Below, in pieces: positions 45,201 to 64,000 of a DNA stretch of 64,000 nt; positions within the stretch are counted from its first letter, which is position 1, and the number at the start of each line of letters is the position of its first letter. The notes beneath the pieces were generated by a model. That model ran no database searches, was not told where the DNA came from, and saw only the letters and a list, made by a program, of their open reading frames with translations. Source of the stretch: Chionis minor (taxonomy: Eukaryota > Chordata > Aves > Charadriiformes > Chionididae); the NCBI GenBank assembly GCA_013398295.1, contig VZSF01001353.1:667425-731424 (forward strand). The letters are read 5' to 3'. A program made the position numbers and the translations under genes.

Positions 45201-48200
45201 TGGAGCACAAGTCTCATGAGGAGCAGCTGAGGGAACTGGGGTTGTTCAGCCTGGAGAAAAGGAGGCTGAGGGGAGACCTTATTGCTCTCTACAACTGCCT
45301 GAAAGAAGAACGTAGCAAGGTGGGCATCAGTCTCTTCTCCCAGGTAACAGGTGATAGGACAAGAGGAAATGGCCTCAAGTTGCGCCAGGGGAGGTTTAGA
45401 TTGGACATTAGGAGGGATTTCTTCACTGAAAAGCATTGGCACAGGCTGCCCAGGGCAGTGGTGGAATCGCCACCCCTGGAGGTATTTGAGAGACCTGTAG
45501 ACATAGTGCTGAGGGACATGGGTTAGTGGTGGTTTTGGCAGTGTTAGGTTGATGGTTGGACTCAAGGATTTTAAGGATGTTTTCCAACCTAAATGATTCC
45601 ATGATTCTATTCTATGATTCTAACTAGCCACAAAATCCGTGGTGGCTTTCCTGGGTGTCACCCCTCAAGCACTGCAAGGGAACTTCAGACCCATGACAGC
45701 TACCAGGGAGGTCTAACTAAGAATGGAGAGAACTGAAATTATTGAAGTAGTTCATTTACTTCTTGAAGAGAAACACAAGGAAATGCAGTGGGTGTCTGGG
45801 AATCTGCCCTACTTCTCCAGGGGGACAGATGCAACAGGTTCCAAATCTCTCTACAGGACCATGAATGGTTCAGAAACTTTTTCCTGTACCTTTGCATGAT
45901 AAATCTGGTTTTAAAGAGAGGTAGCACAGACCTCACCAAGCAGGCAGTGTGAATCACAAACAACCGAGTCATTTAATGTTGAAACAGTGCATTTGGGGAG
46001 CATGCTTTTGCTAACAGAAGCCAGGAAAAGAGAATCCTGCCTTCCCATTCAGTGGCATCAGGAAAACAGAAGAGATTTTGCCCACAGGGTTTGTTTTTTC
46101 CCCCGATGATCCAAGCAGTTCATTGATTCTCTGTGTGCCCACACCACCTTTGTACTTACTGAGTTTTTCCTTCCCATACCGTCACACGGTCCCCAAAGAC
46201 AGAGCCCATAAACTGGAGAGCAGGTGGAGCAAAACTGGATGAGCAGCAGATGACAGAGAGCAAGAAAAGCCACCATGATTGGGGGGGGAAGTGGAGGATC
46301 CCCAGAAGACACAGCACGTGCATCAGCAGGAGAAAACCCTGTGGAGAGCAAGGGGTGGTACTCACAATTTCTCATTTTGCAGATCAATGCCCTCAATTCC
46401 CTCCGAGCCAGCTGGAAGAGGCAGCAAGGTCTTGCCTTTTACTTGGCCAACAACCTTGAAGACTGTACTTTTTAGGCTGTGGACATGCTGTATAATGTCT
46501 TGTGACACCACCTGTGGCCAGCCCTGATGGTTCTTCTTGTTCGTCAGGATGGGCACAATCACCTATGGCAGGAGTCAGGAAAGAGCAACAGAGAAAAAAG
46601 CGCTGCAGCAGACAGACAGGCCAGCAGGCCCCGAGGTCCTTGCTCAGCTGAGCCTGGAGCCCCACATTCTTTGCTGTCCCAAGCAGTTCCCTGCCTGCGT
46701 GAAACAAGGGCAGATGACAACGAACAGTCCCCTCTACAGACCACTTTGTGCACCAGTACACCCACATCCAAGCAGCGAGAAGGGTGGAAACCAGCAGACA
46801 AAACGAGTGGGTCCATCCTTCAGCTCTCCCAGCCCCTCAAACCTGTAGCTGGACACAGCTCCACAGGCTTTTGTCCCCTTGCCCTCGGGACACCTCCCGT
46901 TTCACTGCTGGCAGGCAGGGCAGGCAGACAGCGCCAGGGGCTTCCGGCAGCCTTCCAAGAGCACCAGGGCTGGGCTGAACCCACAGGCTGGCCCTTGACG
47001 GCAACCCCCAGTGTCCTGAAAGGAAAGGTCTGCTGGTACCTCCTGAGACCTGCTGTTGGCGAGGGTCACCCAGGTCCCCATCCCAACCATACAGCAGGTC
47101 TTGAGCACAGCTACTTCGTGGGTCGGTTCTCAAAGTCACAGCCCACTAAATATGATTTTTGTCATTATCAGTAACAGTCCCCCGGGGTTTGTACTGACCG
47201 GACAGCGTGGGGTCTCCAGGCAGGGCTGGGCTTGCCTGGACCTGAGCTGCTTTTGGCTTGTTTGAGCCGCAATATGAACACAGTGTGTGTCACCCACCCC
47301 GGGCTGGCTCTGCTCTGGGACCAGCCTGTGGCAACAGCCTGACAAAGCCAGGTTACCCCTGGTGACAAACAACAGCCCTTTGTATTACCAGGCTTGGGGG
47401 AAGGTAAACATACAAAAATAGCTGCAAATAGACACAAAACTGGGAAGGAATAAAGCAGCCCAGCAGCACCACGTTGCCGTCCCAGGCTGCTGCTGGCTCT
47501 CTGGAACCACAGCGGCACCGCAGACCCAAGGCAGACCGGCATCGGCAGGCGCCTGCCCCGGAGCCGCGGGAAGGGGAGGCACAGACGCAGGGAACGCAGG
47601 CAGATACTGCCCAGTTCACCTTCAACAGTTTTAGCTACAGTATTAGCAAGATTCGTCTCTATGACTTAAAACACGTGGACTGTTAATGCTAGCAATGTCG
47701 TAACCAGTCAAATAATAGCTGTTGGGTTTCTTTTTGACTGTTAAAACAGTATTTGGACTCCTGATGAACCCCCAGATCCACAGAGTGGAGGCGAGTTCCC
47801 TTCAGCCATCACAAGAGCTGAGTGTGACAAACGCAGGTGGCCCCAGCCATGCTCTGCGGCTCAGCTGCTCTTCCTCAGGGAGTGAAACCCCAGTTCTGCG
47901 CGTCTGTTCCCCATGTCCTACGTGGCCCACAGAAAGTTTGACACAAACTATTTCTTTCACTGGACAAACTCTAGGACTTCCTAAAAATCTCTGACAAAAG
48001 ACTCTGGAAGAAATGCAGAGTGGGCAAAGCAACGCACGTCCCCACCCTCAGGAAATCCAAGACTTTTTCACCTCCGTGCAGACCCACCCCATCCTCCTAA
48101 CCTGGCACCACCACTCTCTTTTCCTGGAAGTGGAGTGGGAGGAAAGCGGGGCCCGAACCAGGCACAATCCGCTCCCGACGGACACACCGCATCTGGCTGC

Positions 48201-49353
48201 GCAGGGGAGGGAGAAGAGTCCGCAAACCCGCAGTCAGGACGCGTGACCCAACTGCTGAAGGCAGCCAGAAAACAGGATCCAACGGGATCTGCCCGTGTTC
48301 CTACCCCAAGGCCCCCTGCAGCAGACGGTGTTTACAATGTGCATCCTACCACACCTGCCCTTGTTTACAGCCAGAGCCACGACCCAAAAACGGCTGCTTG
48401 TGCAGAATTACCAGGACTGCAGGGCTCACCAAACACCTCCAAAGAAAAGCTCCCCGTGTACGTAACACGTTATCCCACAAAACCAAGGTAACCGGCCCGG
48501 CCGCCTGCTCTTGGGAATCTGTCGGTCTCCATCTTAATGTACCAACAGCATCACCGGAGCTTCTGGGACCAAGCAGCTCCTTCACTTCCCTGTTACTGCC
48601 CCACTGCTGGGGCTGCTGCAGGTCAGGGGCCGTCAGGAATGAATGGAGACAACTGCCTGGTTCGGGCTAACGCGGGAGGGAGAAGGCACTCAAACCTCCT
48701 GAAGGGCCTTTGGGAAAACACCAGCCCACCCGAGGTACGCGGTACCGGACTACAGGAGGCTCCTTCTGAAGATCAGGAAACTTCTTGGCTGAGGGGGTGG
48801 ATGAGAACTGGTGCAGCTTGCTCGGGGAGACTGCGGAGGCTCCGTCCTTGGAGACACTTAAACGCTACGTGAACACAGTCCTGGGCCACCCGCTCTAGGT
48901 GGACCTGCTGCATCGGGGGCTGGAGCAGACGACCTGGAGACGCCCCTTCCAGCACCTACCGCTCTGCGATGCCCCAACACGGATCGGTCCCACAGGGACC
49001 GCACCACCGGACAGGCCCAGAACCGTGTCCGGATCAGGGTCTAGGGGGTCTGGCTTAACTCTGAAGACCCCCCGCGGGCCAGGAGGTGCTGCAAAGGGCA
49101 GTGAAGGGTTGAGCGCGCCGGTGGAGGGAGGACGGAGGCCAAGGAGCCCCTTTGCGGGGGGAGACACCTTCCCCGCCGCCACGGTGCCCTCGGCGGCGCG
49201 GCCCCTCGGTGCCCCCCGGCCTTACCTCCTCCACGAGGGCGGCGAAGTGCCGCAGGGCGTCGGCGGGCAGGTCCCCGCACAGCAGCTCCGCGCCCTCGGC
49301 GCCGGGGGCCCGCAGGAAGAAGACGGCCTTGGGGCGGGCGGCGGGGGGCGGCG
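134..49353 (-). CDS. DNAH9: DNAH9, axonemal dynein heavy chain 9 (5' 29 exons, gene continues off the left edge)
   Basis: This is the beta-type heavy chain of the ciliary outer dynein arm, a microtubule motor of about 4,500 residues that hydrolyses ATP to bend cilia. Twenty-nine exons (5,683 coding bases, about 1,890 residues) can be chained with matching phases and GT-AG introns. In order they give the N-terminal tail (DHC_N1), the linker (DHC_N2, including the 871-base exon 20) and AAA1 with Walker A GPAGTGKT and Walker B CFDEF. Recalled human DNAH9 matches exon by exon, including the tail pieces '[14 protein letters not shown]' and 'EICNLLIQQ', which favours DNAH9 over its close paralogues DNAH17 and DNAH11. 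No stop or frameshift was seen. The start codon is probably in the N gap upstream of 49353. The remaining AAA modules, stalk and C-terminus lie below position 1. Introns are far shorter than in the roughly 370-kb human gene. Confidence 0.95.
640..1168 (+). mobile_element. CR1 LINE, 3' fragment
   Basis: Contains the CR1 ORF2 C-terminal signature ([39 protein letters not shown] in frames starting near 700, with frameshifts) and the 3' end GATTCTGTGATTCTATGA. Lies in DNAH9 intron 28, antisense to the gene. Truncated at its 5' end, as is usual for CR1. Confidence 0.93.
1169..3848 (-). other. DNAH9 intron 28, repeat-free part
   Basis: 2.7 kb with nothing I can name beyond ordinary intron sequence. 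Confidence 0.55.
3849..3953 (-). CDS. DNAH9: DNAH9 exon 28 (AAA1 Walker B)
   Basis: A 105-base exon reading [20 protein letters not shown] to LSVVAVQ. The Walker B CFDEF is at 3891-3905 with both acidic residues intact. Acceptor TCCCCAG, donor GTAAGT. Confidence 0.96.
4796..4952 (-). CDS. DNAH9: DNAH9 exon 27 (AAA1 Walker A)
   Basis: Reads [20 protein letters not shown] to [10 protein letters not shown], donor GTACCG. The P-loop GPAGTGKT is at 4874-4897, with its lysine at 4877-4879. AAA1 is the main ATPase site of dynein, so an intact lysine argues for an active motor. It is followed by [12 protein letters not shown], as in all axonemal dyneins. Confidence 0.97.
6036..6196 (-). CDS. DNAH9: DNAH9 exon 26
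   Basis: Reads [20 protein letters not shown] to RLVITPLTD+AG, donor [26 protein letters not shown] is the start of the AAA1 module. Confidence 0.96.
6420..6659 (-). CDS. DNAH9: DNAH9 exon 25
   Basis: Reads [20 protein letters not shown] to [13 protein letters not shown]: 80 codons, phase 0. [20 protein letters not shown] is a dynein hallmark at the linker-AAA1 junction. Donor GTTTGT. Confidence 0.96.
7346..7471 (-). CDS. DNAH9: DNAH9 exon 24
   Basis: Reads [20 protein letters not shown] to [10 protein letters not shown]: 42 codons, phase 0. The motif [12 protein letters not shown] is conserved with human. Linker C-terminal part. Confidence 0.95.
8442..8594 (-). CDS. DNAH9: DNAH9 exon 23
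   Basis: Reads [20 protein letters not shown] to EPCDCSGQ: 51 codons, phase 0 at both ends. [18 protein letters not shown] matches human. Donor GTGAGA. Confidence 0.95.
8595..11149 (-). other. DNAH9 intron 22, repeat-free part
   Basis: 2.6 kb; overlapping chance frames at 10.35-10.9 kb reflect a GC-rich patch, not a gene I recognise. Confidence 0.55.
11150..11215 (-). mobile_element. CR1 LINE, short 3' end fragment
   Basis: ATCATGGAATGGTTTAGGTTGG and the following CCTTGAAGATG resemble the reverse complement of a CR1 3' end. Old and very short. In DNAH9 intron 22. Confidence 0.6.
11503..11629 (-). CDS. DNAH9: DNAH9 exon 22
   Basis: Reads [20 protein letters not shown] to [13 protein letters not shown], donor [23 protein letters not shown] is a conserved linker motif of outer-arm dyneins. 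Confidence 0.95.
12767..12897 (-). CDS. DNAH9: DNAH9 exon 21
   Basis: Reads [20 protein letters not shown] to QQLEDIQS+AG. The donor sits in a GTAGGTAGGTAG-like repeat. The site GTAGGT at 12766 was chosen because it gives S-R-L-S-L-C-E-K into exon 22, matching human G-R-L-C-L-C-E-K. Linker domain. Confidence 0.92.
14238..15225 (-). mobile_element. CR1 LINE, about 1-kb 3' part
   Basis: The largest CR1 piece here. The minus strand shows remnants of the reverse transcriptase C-terminal region, such as [17 protein letters not shown] and [12 protein letters not shown], and the typical CR1 3' end at 14238. Stops and frameshifts break the frame. In DNAH9 intron 20, same strand as the gene. Confidence 0.93.
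15692..16562 (-). CDS. DNAH9: DNAH9 exon 20 (largest exon, linker region)
   Basis: At 871 bases this is the largest exon here. It reads [20 protein letters not shown] to [11 protein letters not shown], donor GTATGA. It carries the linker (DHC_N2) signatures [62 protein letters not shown] and [18 protein letters not shown]. The linker swings over the AAA ring to give the power stroke. These motifs are strongly conserved among DNAH9, DNAH11 and DNAH17. The match [17 protein letters not shown] fits DNAH9. Confidence 0.97.
16921..17087 (-). CDS. DNAH9: DNAH9 exon 19
   Basis: Reads [20 protein letters not shown] to FRKEAPF+AG, donor [14 protein letters not shown] and KEAPFR are shared with human. 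Confidence 0.94.
17088..19388 (-). other. DNAH9 intron 18, no recognised content
   Basis: 2.3 kb of unique-looking sequence. I saw no exon with homology, no CR1 and no structural RNA. Open frames here are short and lack conserved motifs. Confidence 0.6.
19389..19611 (-). CDS. DNAH9: DNAH9 exon 18
   Basis: Reads [20 protein letters not shown] to EDVYRQLE, donor GTGGGT. Contains [19 protein letters not shown] and [15 protein letters not shown], near-identical to human. Confidence 0.95.
21245..21669 (-). CDS. DNAH9: DNAH9 exon 17
   Basis: A 425-base GC-rich, CpG-rich exon reading [20 protein letters not shown] to LTDHVLH+AG. It includes [20 protein letters not shown] and [15 protein letters not shown], all conserved with human DNAH9. 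Tail-to-linker transition. Confidence 0.95.
21767..21963 (-). CDS. DNAH9: DNAH9 exon 16
   Basis: Reads [20 protein letters not shown] to [16 protein letters not shown], donor GTCGGT. Matches human CKAGLTPIFEAQL...RIPSLVPRLSPQNGSPHYQ. Only a 97-base intron separates it from exon 17. Confidence 0.93.
23024..23159 (-). CDS. DNAH9: DNAH9 exon 15
   Basis: Reads [19 protein letters not shown] to [12 protein letters not shown]+G. Matches human ENLGLFSADPTSNIWKTYV...[15 protein letters not shown]. Donor GTGACT, acceptor TTTTCTTCCAG. Confidence 0.93.
23160..25644 (-). other. DNAH9 intron 14, no recognised content
   Basis: 2.5 kb, moderately GC-rich, with a poly-A tract at about 23954-23971. Several chance open frames on both strands overlap each other and show no known motif. 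Confidence 0.6.
25645..25886 (-). CDS. DNAH9: DNAH9 exon 14
   Basis: Reads [20 protein letters not shown] to IHALVE, donor GTAAGG. Matches human SSIHDLEQRIQKTKDNVEEIQ and KESLLSL. The coding part begins 5' of the internal Met codons because the acceptor TTTTTTACCAG and the phase fix the start. Confidence 0.92.
27141..27396 (-). CDS. DNAH9: DNAH9 exon 13
   Basis: Reads [13 protein letters not shown] to [10 protein letters not shown]+G, donor GTGAGC. It contains [18 protein letters not shown], close to the human sequence. Acceptor TTTCTCCAG. Confidence 0.93.
28154..28280 (-). CDS. DNAH9: DNAH9 exon 12
   Basis: Reads [19 protein letters not shown] to VNFDPQ, phase 0 at the end. YNL-QPL-RRDPETK is shared with human. 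End of the DHC_N1 region. Confidence 0.93.
29010..29185 (-). mobile_element. CR1 LINE, 3' end fragment with terminal octamer repeats
   Basis: Begins with four copies of the CR1 terminal repeat (AGAATCAC on the plus strand at 29010-29036), then the standard CR1 3' sequence. In DNAH9 intron 11. Confidence 0.93.
29293..29361 (-). CDS. DNAH9: DNAH9 exon 11
   Basis: A 69-base exon reading [23 protein letters not shown]+AG, donor GTAAGT. Matches human CMESAEGKRMQQKYEDMLSLLE. Too short for an ORF scan; found by homology and phase. Confidence 0.92.
29905..30480 (+). mobile_element. CR1 LINE, 3' part with ATTCT/ATTCC tail
   Basis: CR1 of a subfamily ending CTTCCAACTGAAATATT, followed by an expanded pentamer tail (ATTCT then ATTCC, about 30437-30478). 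In DNAH9 intron 10, antisense to the gene. Its 3' half is nearly the same as the copy at 60815-61047. Confidence 0.92.
31788..31902 (-). CDS. DNAH9: DNAH9 exon 10
   Basis: Reads [21 protein letters not shown] to HFRHIPH+CT. The 3' boundary (donor GTGCGT) was chosen because the phase then gives H-L-C-L-D-S into exon 11, matching human H-P-C-M-E-S. An eight-cytosine run lies in the coding strand just after the acceptor (31892-31899). Confidence 0.87.
32926..33076 (-). CDS. DNAH9: DNAH9 exon 9
   Basis: Reads [20 protein letters not shown] to QAELAL+G, donor GTGGGT. Matches human LLDIAGNLLERPLVARDTSD. Ends with one spare base. Confidence 0.92.
33973..34089 (-). CDS. DNAH9: DNAH9 exon 8
   Basis: Reads [20 protein letters not shown] to SDLEHAFK: 39 codons, phase 0. 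Matches human DFENDVSEFNQKVEDLDRRL. Acceptor TTCTTGCAG, donor GTTTGT. Confidence 0.93.
34540..34712 (+). mobile_element. CR1 LINE, old 3' fragment
   Basis: CAGGTTGCCCAGAGAAGCTG and GGTGGACTAGGTGGGCTTTTCC resemble a diverged CR1 3' end. In DNAH9 intron 7. Confidence 0.75.
34987..35005. repeat. poly-A tract
   Basis: Nineteen or so A bases in DNAH9 intron 7; no retroposed gene body was recognised next to it. Confidence 0.85.
36296..36346. repeat. imperfect CATTCCTGC repeat
   Basis: Three to four loose copies of CATTCCTGC/CATTCC in DNAH9 intron 7, just downstream of exon 7 on the coding strand. Confidence 0.5.
36362..36529 (-). CDS. DNAH9: DNAH9 exon 7
   Basis: Reads [19 protein letters not shown] to YDCLDLTNT: 56 codons, phase 0 at both ends. 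Matches human LLKTALDFHKLGKVEFSG. The acceptor (CATTGACTTTGAAG) has an unusually poor pyrimidine tract, but homology fixes the boundary. Donor GTAGGT. Confidence 0.9.
36712..37155 (-). mobile_element. CR1 LINE, 3' fragment
   Basis: Plus strand reads TCACAGAATCCCTGGGGTTG then the inverted CR1 body to GGTAGCCCTTTGTAG. The minus strand encodes broken ORF2 C-terminal pieces ([20 protein letters not shown]). In DNAH9 intron 6. Confidence 0.93.
37160..39701 (-). other. DNAH9 intron 6, repeat-free part
   Basis: Contains a GC-rich patch with an uncalled base at 37551. No exon, repeat or RNA gene recognised. Confidence 0.55.
39702..39935 (-). CDS. DNAH9: DNAH9 exon 6
   Basis: Reads [20 protein letters not shown] to FLKRLEMVE: 78 codons, phase 0 at both ends. 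A run of A bases lies just beside it, giving a T-rich tract upstream of the acceptor on the coding strand. DHC_N1 tail. Confidence 0.92.
39946..39961. repeat. poly-A tract beside exon 6 acceptor
   Basis: On the coding strand this is a T run about ten bases before the DNAH9 exon 6 acceptor, so it serves as its pyrimidine tract. Confidence 0.85.
40153..40364 (-). CDS. DNAH9: DNAH9 exon 5
   Basis: Reads [20 protein letters not shown] to [13 protein letters not shown], donor GTGTGT. Contains LLHVVCLIW, conserved with human DNAH9. Ends in phase 0. Confidence 0.93.
40365..42805 (-). other. DNAH9 intron 4, only an A-rich tract
   Basis: 2.4 kb. Apart from the A-rich tract at 41740-41793 I recognise nothing in it. 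Confidence 0.6.
41740..41793. repeat. A-rich low-complexity tract with an N
   Basis: Long run of A with scattered G, containing one uncalled base at 41784. In DNAH9 intron 4. Poly-A of this length is error-prone in assembly. Confidence 0.9.
42806..42936 (-). CDS. DNAH9: DNAH9 exon 4
   Basis: Reads [19 protein letters not shown] to MLMDVEA+G, with acceptor CTGTAG and donor GTGAGA. Matches the human segment around IYNQLRT and SSYFPAFKAM. Part of the DHC_N1 tail, which mediates heavy-chain pairing and docking of intermediate chains. Confidence 0.92.
43708..43866 (-). CDS. DNAH9: DNAH9 exon 3
   Basis: A TT carried from exon 2 plus C makes F, followed by [20 protein letters not shown] and ending VELEFWKN+AG before GTACCC. 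It matches the human tail (SIDKSVIYAIESAVIKWS...[11 protein letters not shown]). Belongs to DHC_N1. Confidence 0.93.
44735..45632 (+). mobile_element. CR1 LINE, about 0.9-kb 3' part
   Basis: Runs from the [20 protein letters not shown] region of ORF2 to the 3' end ATTCTATTCTATGATTCT. Frameshifts break the reading frame. In DNAH9 intron 2, antisense to the gene. Confidence 0.94.
46366..46562 (-). CDS. DNAH9: DNAH9 exon 2
   Basis: Acceptor ...CCATAG is followed by [17 protein letters not shown], and the exon ends NEK+TT before GTGAGT. It contains [14 protein letters not shown], a near-identical match to the human DNAH9 tail. It starts in phase 0 after exon 1 and leaves two bases that join exon 3. 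Confidence 0.92.
48770..48985 (+). mobile_element. CR1 LINE, diverged 3' fragment
   Basis: GGAAACTTCTTGGCTGAG, GAGACACTTAAACGCTACGTG and GGCCACCCGCTCTAGGTGGA follow the CR1 3' plan (tail stops before the terminal octamers). In DNAH9 intron 1, at the edge of the CpG-rich block. Confidence 0.75.
49226..49353 (-). CDS. DNAH9: DNAH9 exon 1 (3' part; 5' part lost in assembly gap)
   Basis: The visible 128 bases end in ...[10 protein letters not shown] and a GTAAGG donor at 49225. The segment [13 protein letters not shown]...[11 protein letters not shown] matches the end of human exon 1 (ALFFLRTGPE...VVCGDLPAAPL). The exon is very GC-rich, and the upstream side runs straight into Ns. The human exon 1 codes for roughly 130-140 residues, so much of it is missing here. 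No convincing in-frame ATG is visible beyond the gap. Confidence 0.88.
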
Positions 49354-49543
49354 NNNNNNNNNNNNNNNNNNNNNNNNNNNNNNNNNNNNNNNNNNNNNNN
49401 NNNNNNNNNNNNNNNNNNNNNNNNNNNNNNNNNNNNNNNNNNNNNNNNNNNNNNNNNNNNNNNNNNNNNNNNNNNNNNNNNNNNNNNNNNNNNNNNNNNN
49501 NNNNNNNNNNNNNNNNNNNNNNNNNNNNNNNNNNNNNNNNNNN
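49354..49543. other. assembly gap (190 N)
   Basis: Run of N inside DNAH9 exon 1. It is flanked by extreme GC, which explains the sequencing failure. Its length need not be real. Confidence 0.99.
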
Positions 49544-50274
49544 CGACCCCCTCAGACCCTCCCCAGCGCCCCGTTACCCACCCGTCACCCGCTTCCGCCC
49601 CACACCCATTACCCCCAACAGCAGCTGACGGACAAGGGATACTTCGCCGCCCCTTTGTGTCTTCATCTTCCATCGCCTTAAAACAAAGTCTTTAATAAGC
49701 GCTGGCAGCATTTGCTGAGCAGCACTCGGGGCCCAGTGCCACCGAGCTCCGTCTGGTAACGAGCTCCTTAATTGACAGGGGGCAAAGCTGCTCCTGCTTA
49801 CACACACACACACACCCCCACACACACACTTACACCCACACGCAGCTACTGCCCGCGGAAGGGAGCAGCAAAGCTGCCCCAGAAAGCCTCGAAAACCCTC
49901 CTCTTATCCCCGGACCTTCCCCGTGCTGCCCTGCGTTGCCAGCTTTCCTGGCCCCTGCATCCAGGACTGGGATCGGGTTGAAGAAACTCGCAGTTGCCTA
50001 TCCTGGAGTCATCCAAAAGCCACCTCCAGCCGTTACCAGTTTGAACCACCAGAAGCAAAGCAGAGGCAGACACAGTTTTGCTGGAGCGGAACACAAGCAG
50101 AACAGGGATGGGGCTCCAGCCGCGGGGCGCTATCTCGGTCCTTACACCAACACTGTCACCCAGAAACCGCCAGCCAAGGTCATTCCCCGGAGCAGTTCAG
50201 GTATTCATTTTCCCCTCACTAAGTCCTCCTGAGCAACCTAGACAAAACACAGCCTCCTGGAAGATGTCGAGTGG
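49544..50274. other. intergenic space between ELAC2 3' end and DNAH9
   Basis: About 730 bases separating the ELAC2 polyadenylation signal from the N gap over DNAH9 exon 1. It should hold the DNAH9 5' UTR and promoter. I see no TATA box that I would defend. An open frame enters the gap from 49673 on the minus strand but resembles no dynein. A CA repeat lies inside. Confidence 0.6.
49799..49836. repeat. CA-type microsatellite
   Basis: Imperfect (CA)n interrupted by CCCC and TT, just upstream of DNAH9. Likely length-variable between individuals. Confidence 0.85.
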
Positions 50275-50280
50275 TTTATT
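50275..50280 (-). other. probable main polyadenylation signal of ELAC2
   Basis: AATAAA on the minus strand, about 580 bases after the ELAC2 stop. A GU-rich stretch (GCTGTGTTTTGTCT) follows at about 50237-50250, as expected downstream of a cleavage site. Cleavage would fall near 50255-50260. Confidence 0.65.
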
Positions 50281-50408
50281 GAGATTCTAAAGGATTTGGA
50301 AAACTGATCTTATGGGAAAAAAAAAAATCAGCTGAGAAAACTAAAATAAAATGGGAACACAGCAGCATTCACATCCCTTAATTAACCTAAAAATTAATTG
50401 GGTCCCAT

Positions 50409-50414
50409 TTTATT
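50409..50414 (-). other. possible proximal polyadenylation signal of ELAC2
   Basis: A second AATAAA, about 450 bases after the stop, in an AT-rich context. No clear GU-rich element follows, so it may be weaker than the signal at 50275. Confidence 0.4.
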
Positions 50415-50861
50415 GTGAAGTTTCCTCCTCTGATGCCTGGTTACGTTCCTCATAACCCAGAGACCTGCCTGCCTCGCTCTGCTGAATCCACGGCCCCTCG
50501 AGGGCTTCTCAACCTGATCTCTCGCAGAGGCCACTGCTGCTGCTGTTACGCTACCAACAGGTTCTAGCACAAACCCCAACGTTAAAACAGTTCAGAGAGA
50601 AGAATTTTTGGCTAAAAGAAAAGTGACACATGGACTGGTGAGGCCCAGGAGCAGGAACTGTTGCCGCAAGGACTGGCGCTGCGAACAGCACGCACGAGAT
50701 CCACTGATCTTAAGCCCAGAGAGATCCACTGACGACCAAGCAAACCCCGGTGCTGAGGCCAGCCCTTTTCCACGGTGCCCACAGTCAGCACTGTGCGCTC
50801 CCAAGGCCTGCGGAGAGCAAGGCACCTCTTCCAGAGCAGAGCATTCGCAACCTTGCTTCTC

Positions 50862-63661
<12,800 letters not shown>

Positions 63662-63973
63662 CTAAAAGAAAGCAAAGAAACAGGTTTATCACAGCCCCAC
63701 TAACAGCTGGTGGCTCATGCAATGAAGATCCTTCTCAGTGCCCAAGAGTGCCCTGAAGGCCAGAACTGAACTCGGACCCAAATTCCATTGTGCCTCAGCC
63801 TTCTGGCAGCTTCAACGAGTCGTTTATCTCCACCAGTAAAGAAAATATCTCCAGCTTGGAATAAGTTACCTGAACAGATTGTTAATCTCCTCCTCAAGCA
63901 AGACCCCAAGCAATCTGTTCTAATCTCACCCCGCTTTAAGGACAGGGATGGGCCAGAAGCCTTTGTAGGTGCC

Positions 63974-64000
63974 TTTGAACTCACAGAATCACAGAAAGTT
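63974..64000 (-). mobile_element. possible start of a CR1 3' end at the window edge
   Basis: TCACAGAATCACAGAAAGTT looks like inverted CR1 terminal octamers. Too little is visible to be sure. Confidence 0.45.

Larger units (their letters stand above)
48890..49700. promoter_or_regulatory. CpG-rich block over DNAH9 exon 1 (probable promoter CpG island)
   Basis: CG dinucleotides are dense from about 48.9 kb through exon 1 and on the far side of the N gap, unlike the surrounding introns. This fits a CpG-island promoter at the DNAH9 start. Exact edges were judged by eye. The older CR1 fragment at 48770-48985 overlaps its left edge. Confidence 0.6.

Noticed and set aside
46527..47174. 215-codon plus-strand frame
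   Set aside because: Overlaps exon 2 antisense and intron 1; no motif seen.
48899..49681. 260- and 210-codon frames across the N gap
   Set aside because: Their length comes from Ns translated as X. The real coding frame is the minus-strand DNAH9 exon 1, in another frame.

Overview
This is nuclear DNA from a bird. The evidence is many copies of the 3' end of the avian LINE CR1, short GT-AG introns (72 bp to about 3.6 kb), and two vertebrate genes whose exons align at the protein level with mammalian DNAH9 and ELAC2. A 190-base run of N and two single N bases mark it as draft assembly. The species cannot be told from the sequence. There are no prokaryotic, phage, CRISPR, rRNA or tRNA features.

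Layout: both genes are on the minus strand, so they read from high to low coordinates. ELAC2 (long-form tRNase Z) occupies about 64.0 to 50.26 kb. Its last 21 coding exons are here; about three 5' exons lie beyond position 64000. The exons encode about 718 residues up to a TGA at 50862-50864, followed by about 0.6 kb of 3' UTR with two AATAAA signals. DNAH9 (axonemal outer-arm dynein heavy chain, beta type) starts within 1 kb downstream, in a CpG-rich block at 48.9-49.7 kb. Its 5' end and start codon are probably lost in the N gap at 49354-49543. Twenty-nine DNAH9 exons run from 49353 to 134. They encode about 1,890 residues: the tail (DHC_N1), the linker (DHC_N2) and the start of the motor ring, with the AAA1 Walker A (4874-4897), Walker B (3891-3905) and the segment after Walker B (134-291). 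The gene continues beyond position 1.

Every splice junction was placed by hand. All introns are GT-AG and the codon phases agree from exon to exon across both genes, so both look intact and functional. Exon numbers for ELAC2 assume the 24-exon human structure.

The introns hold about a dozen CR1 fragments in both orientations, a few A-rich tracts and one CA repeat. No other gene was supported. The two genes do not share a pathway: ELAC2 trims tRNA 3' ends in nucleus and mitochondria, and DNAH9 drives ciliary beating. Their tight tandem spacing is the most unusual feature of the layout. I did not find a new biological system. The findings are points of gene structure, splice architecture, transposon history and assembly quality.
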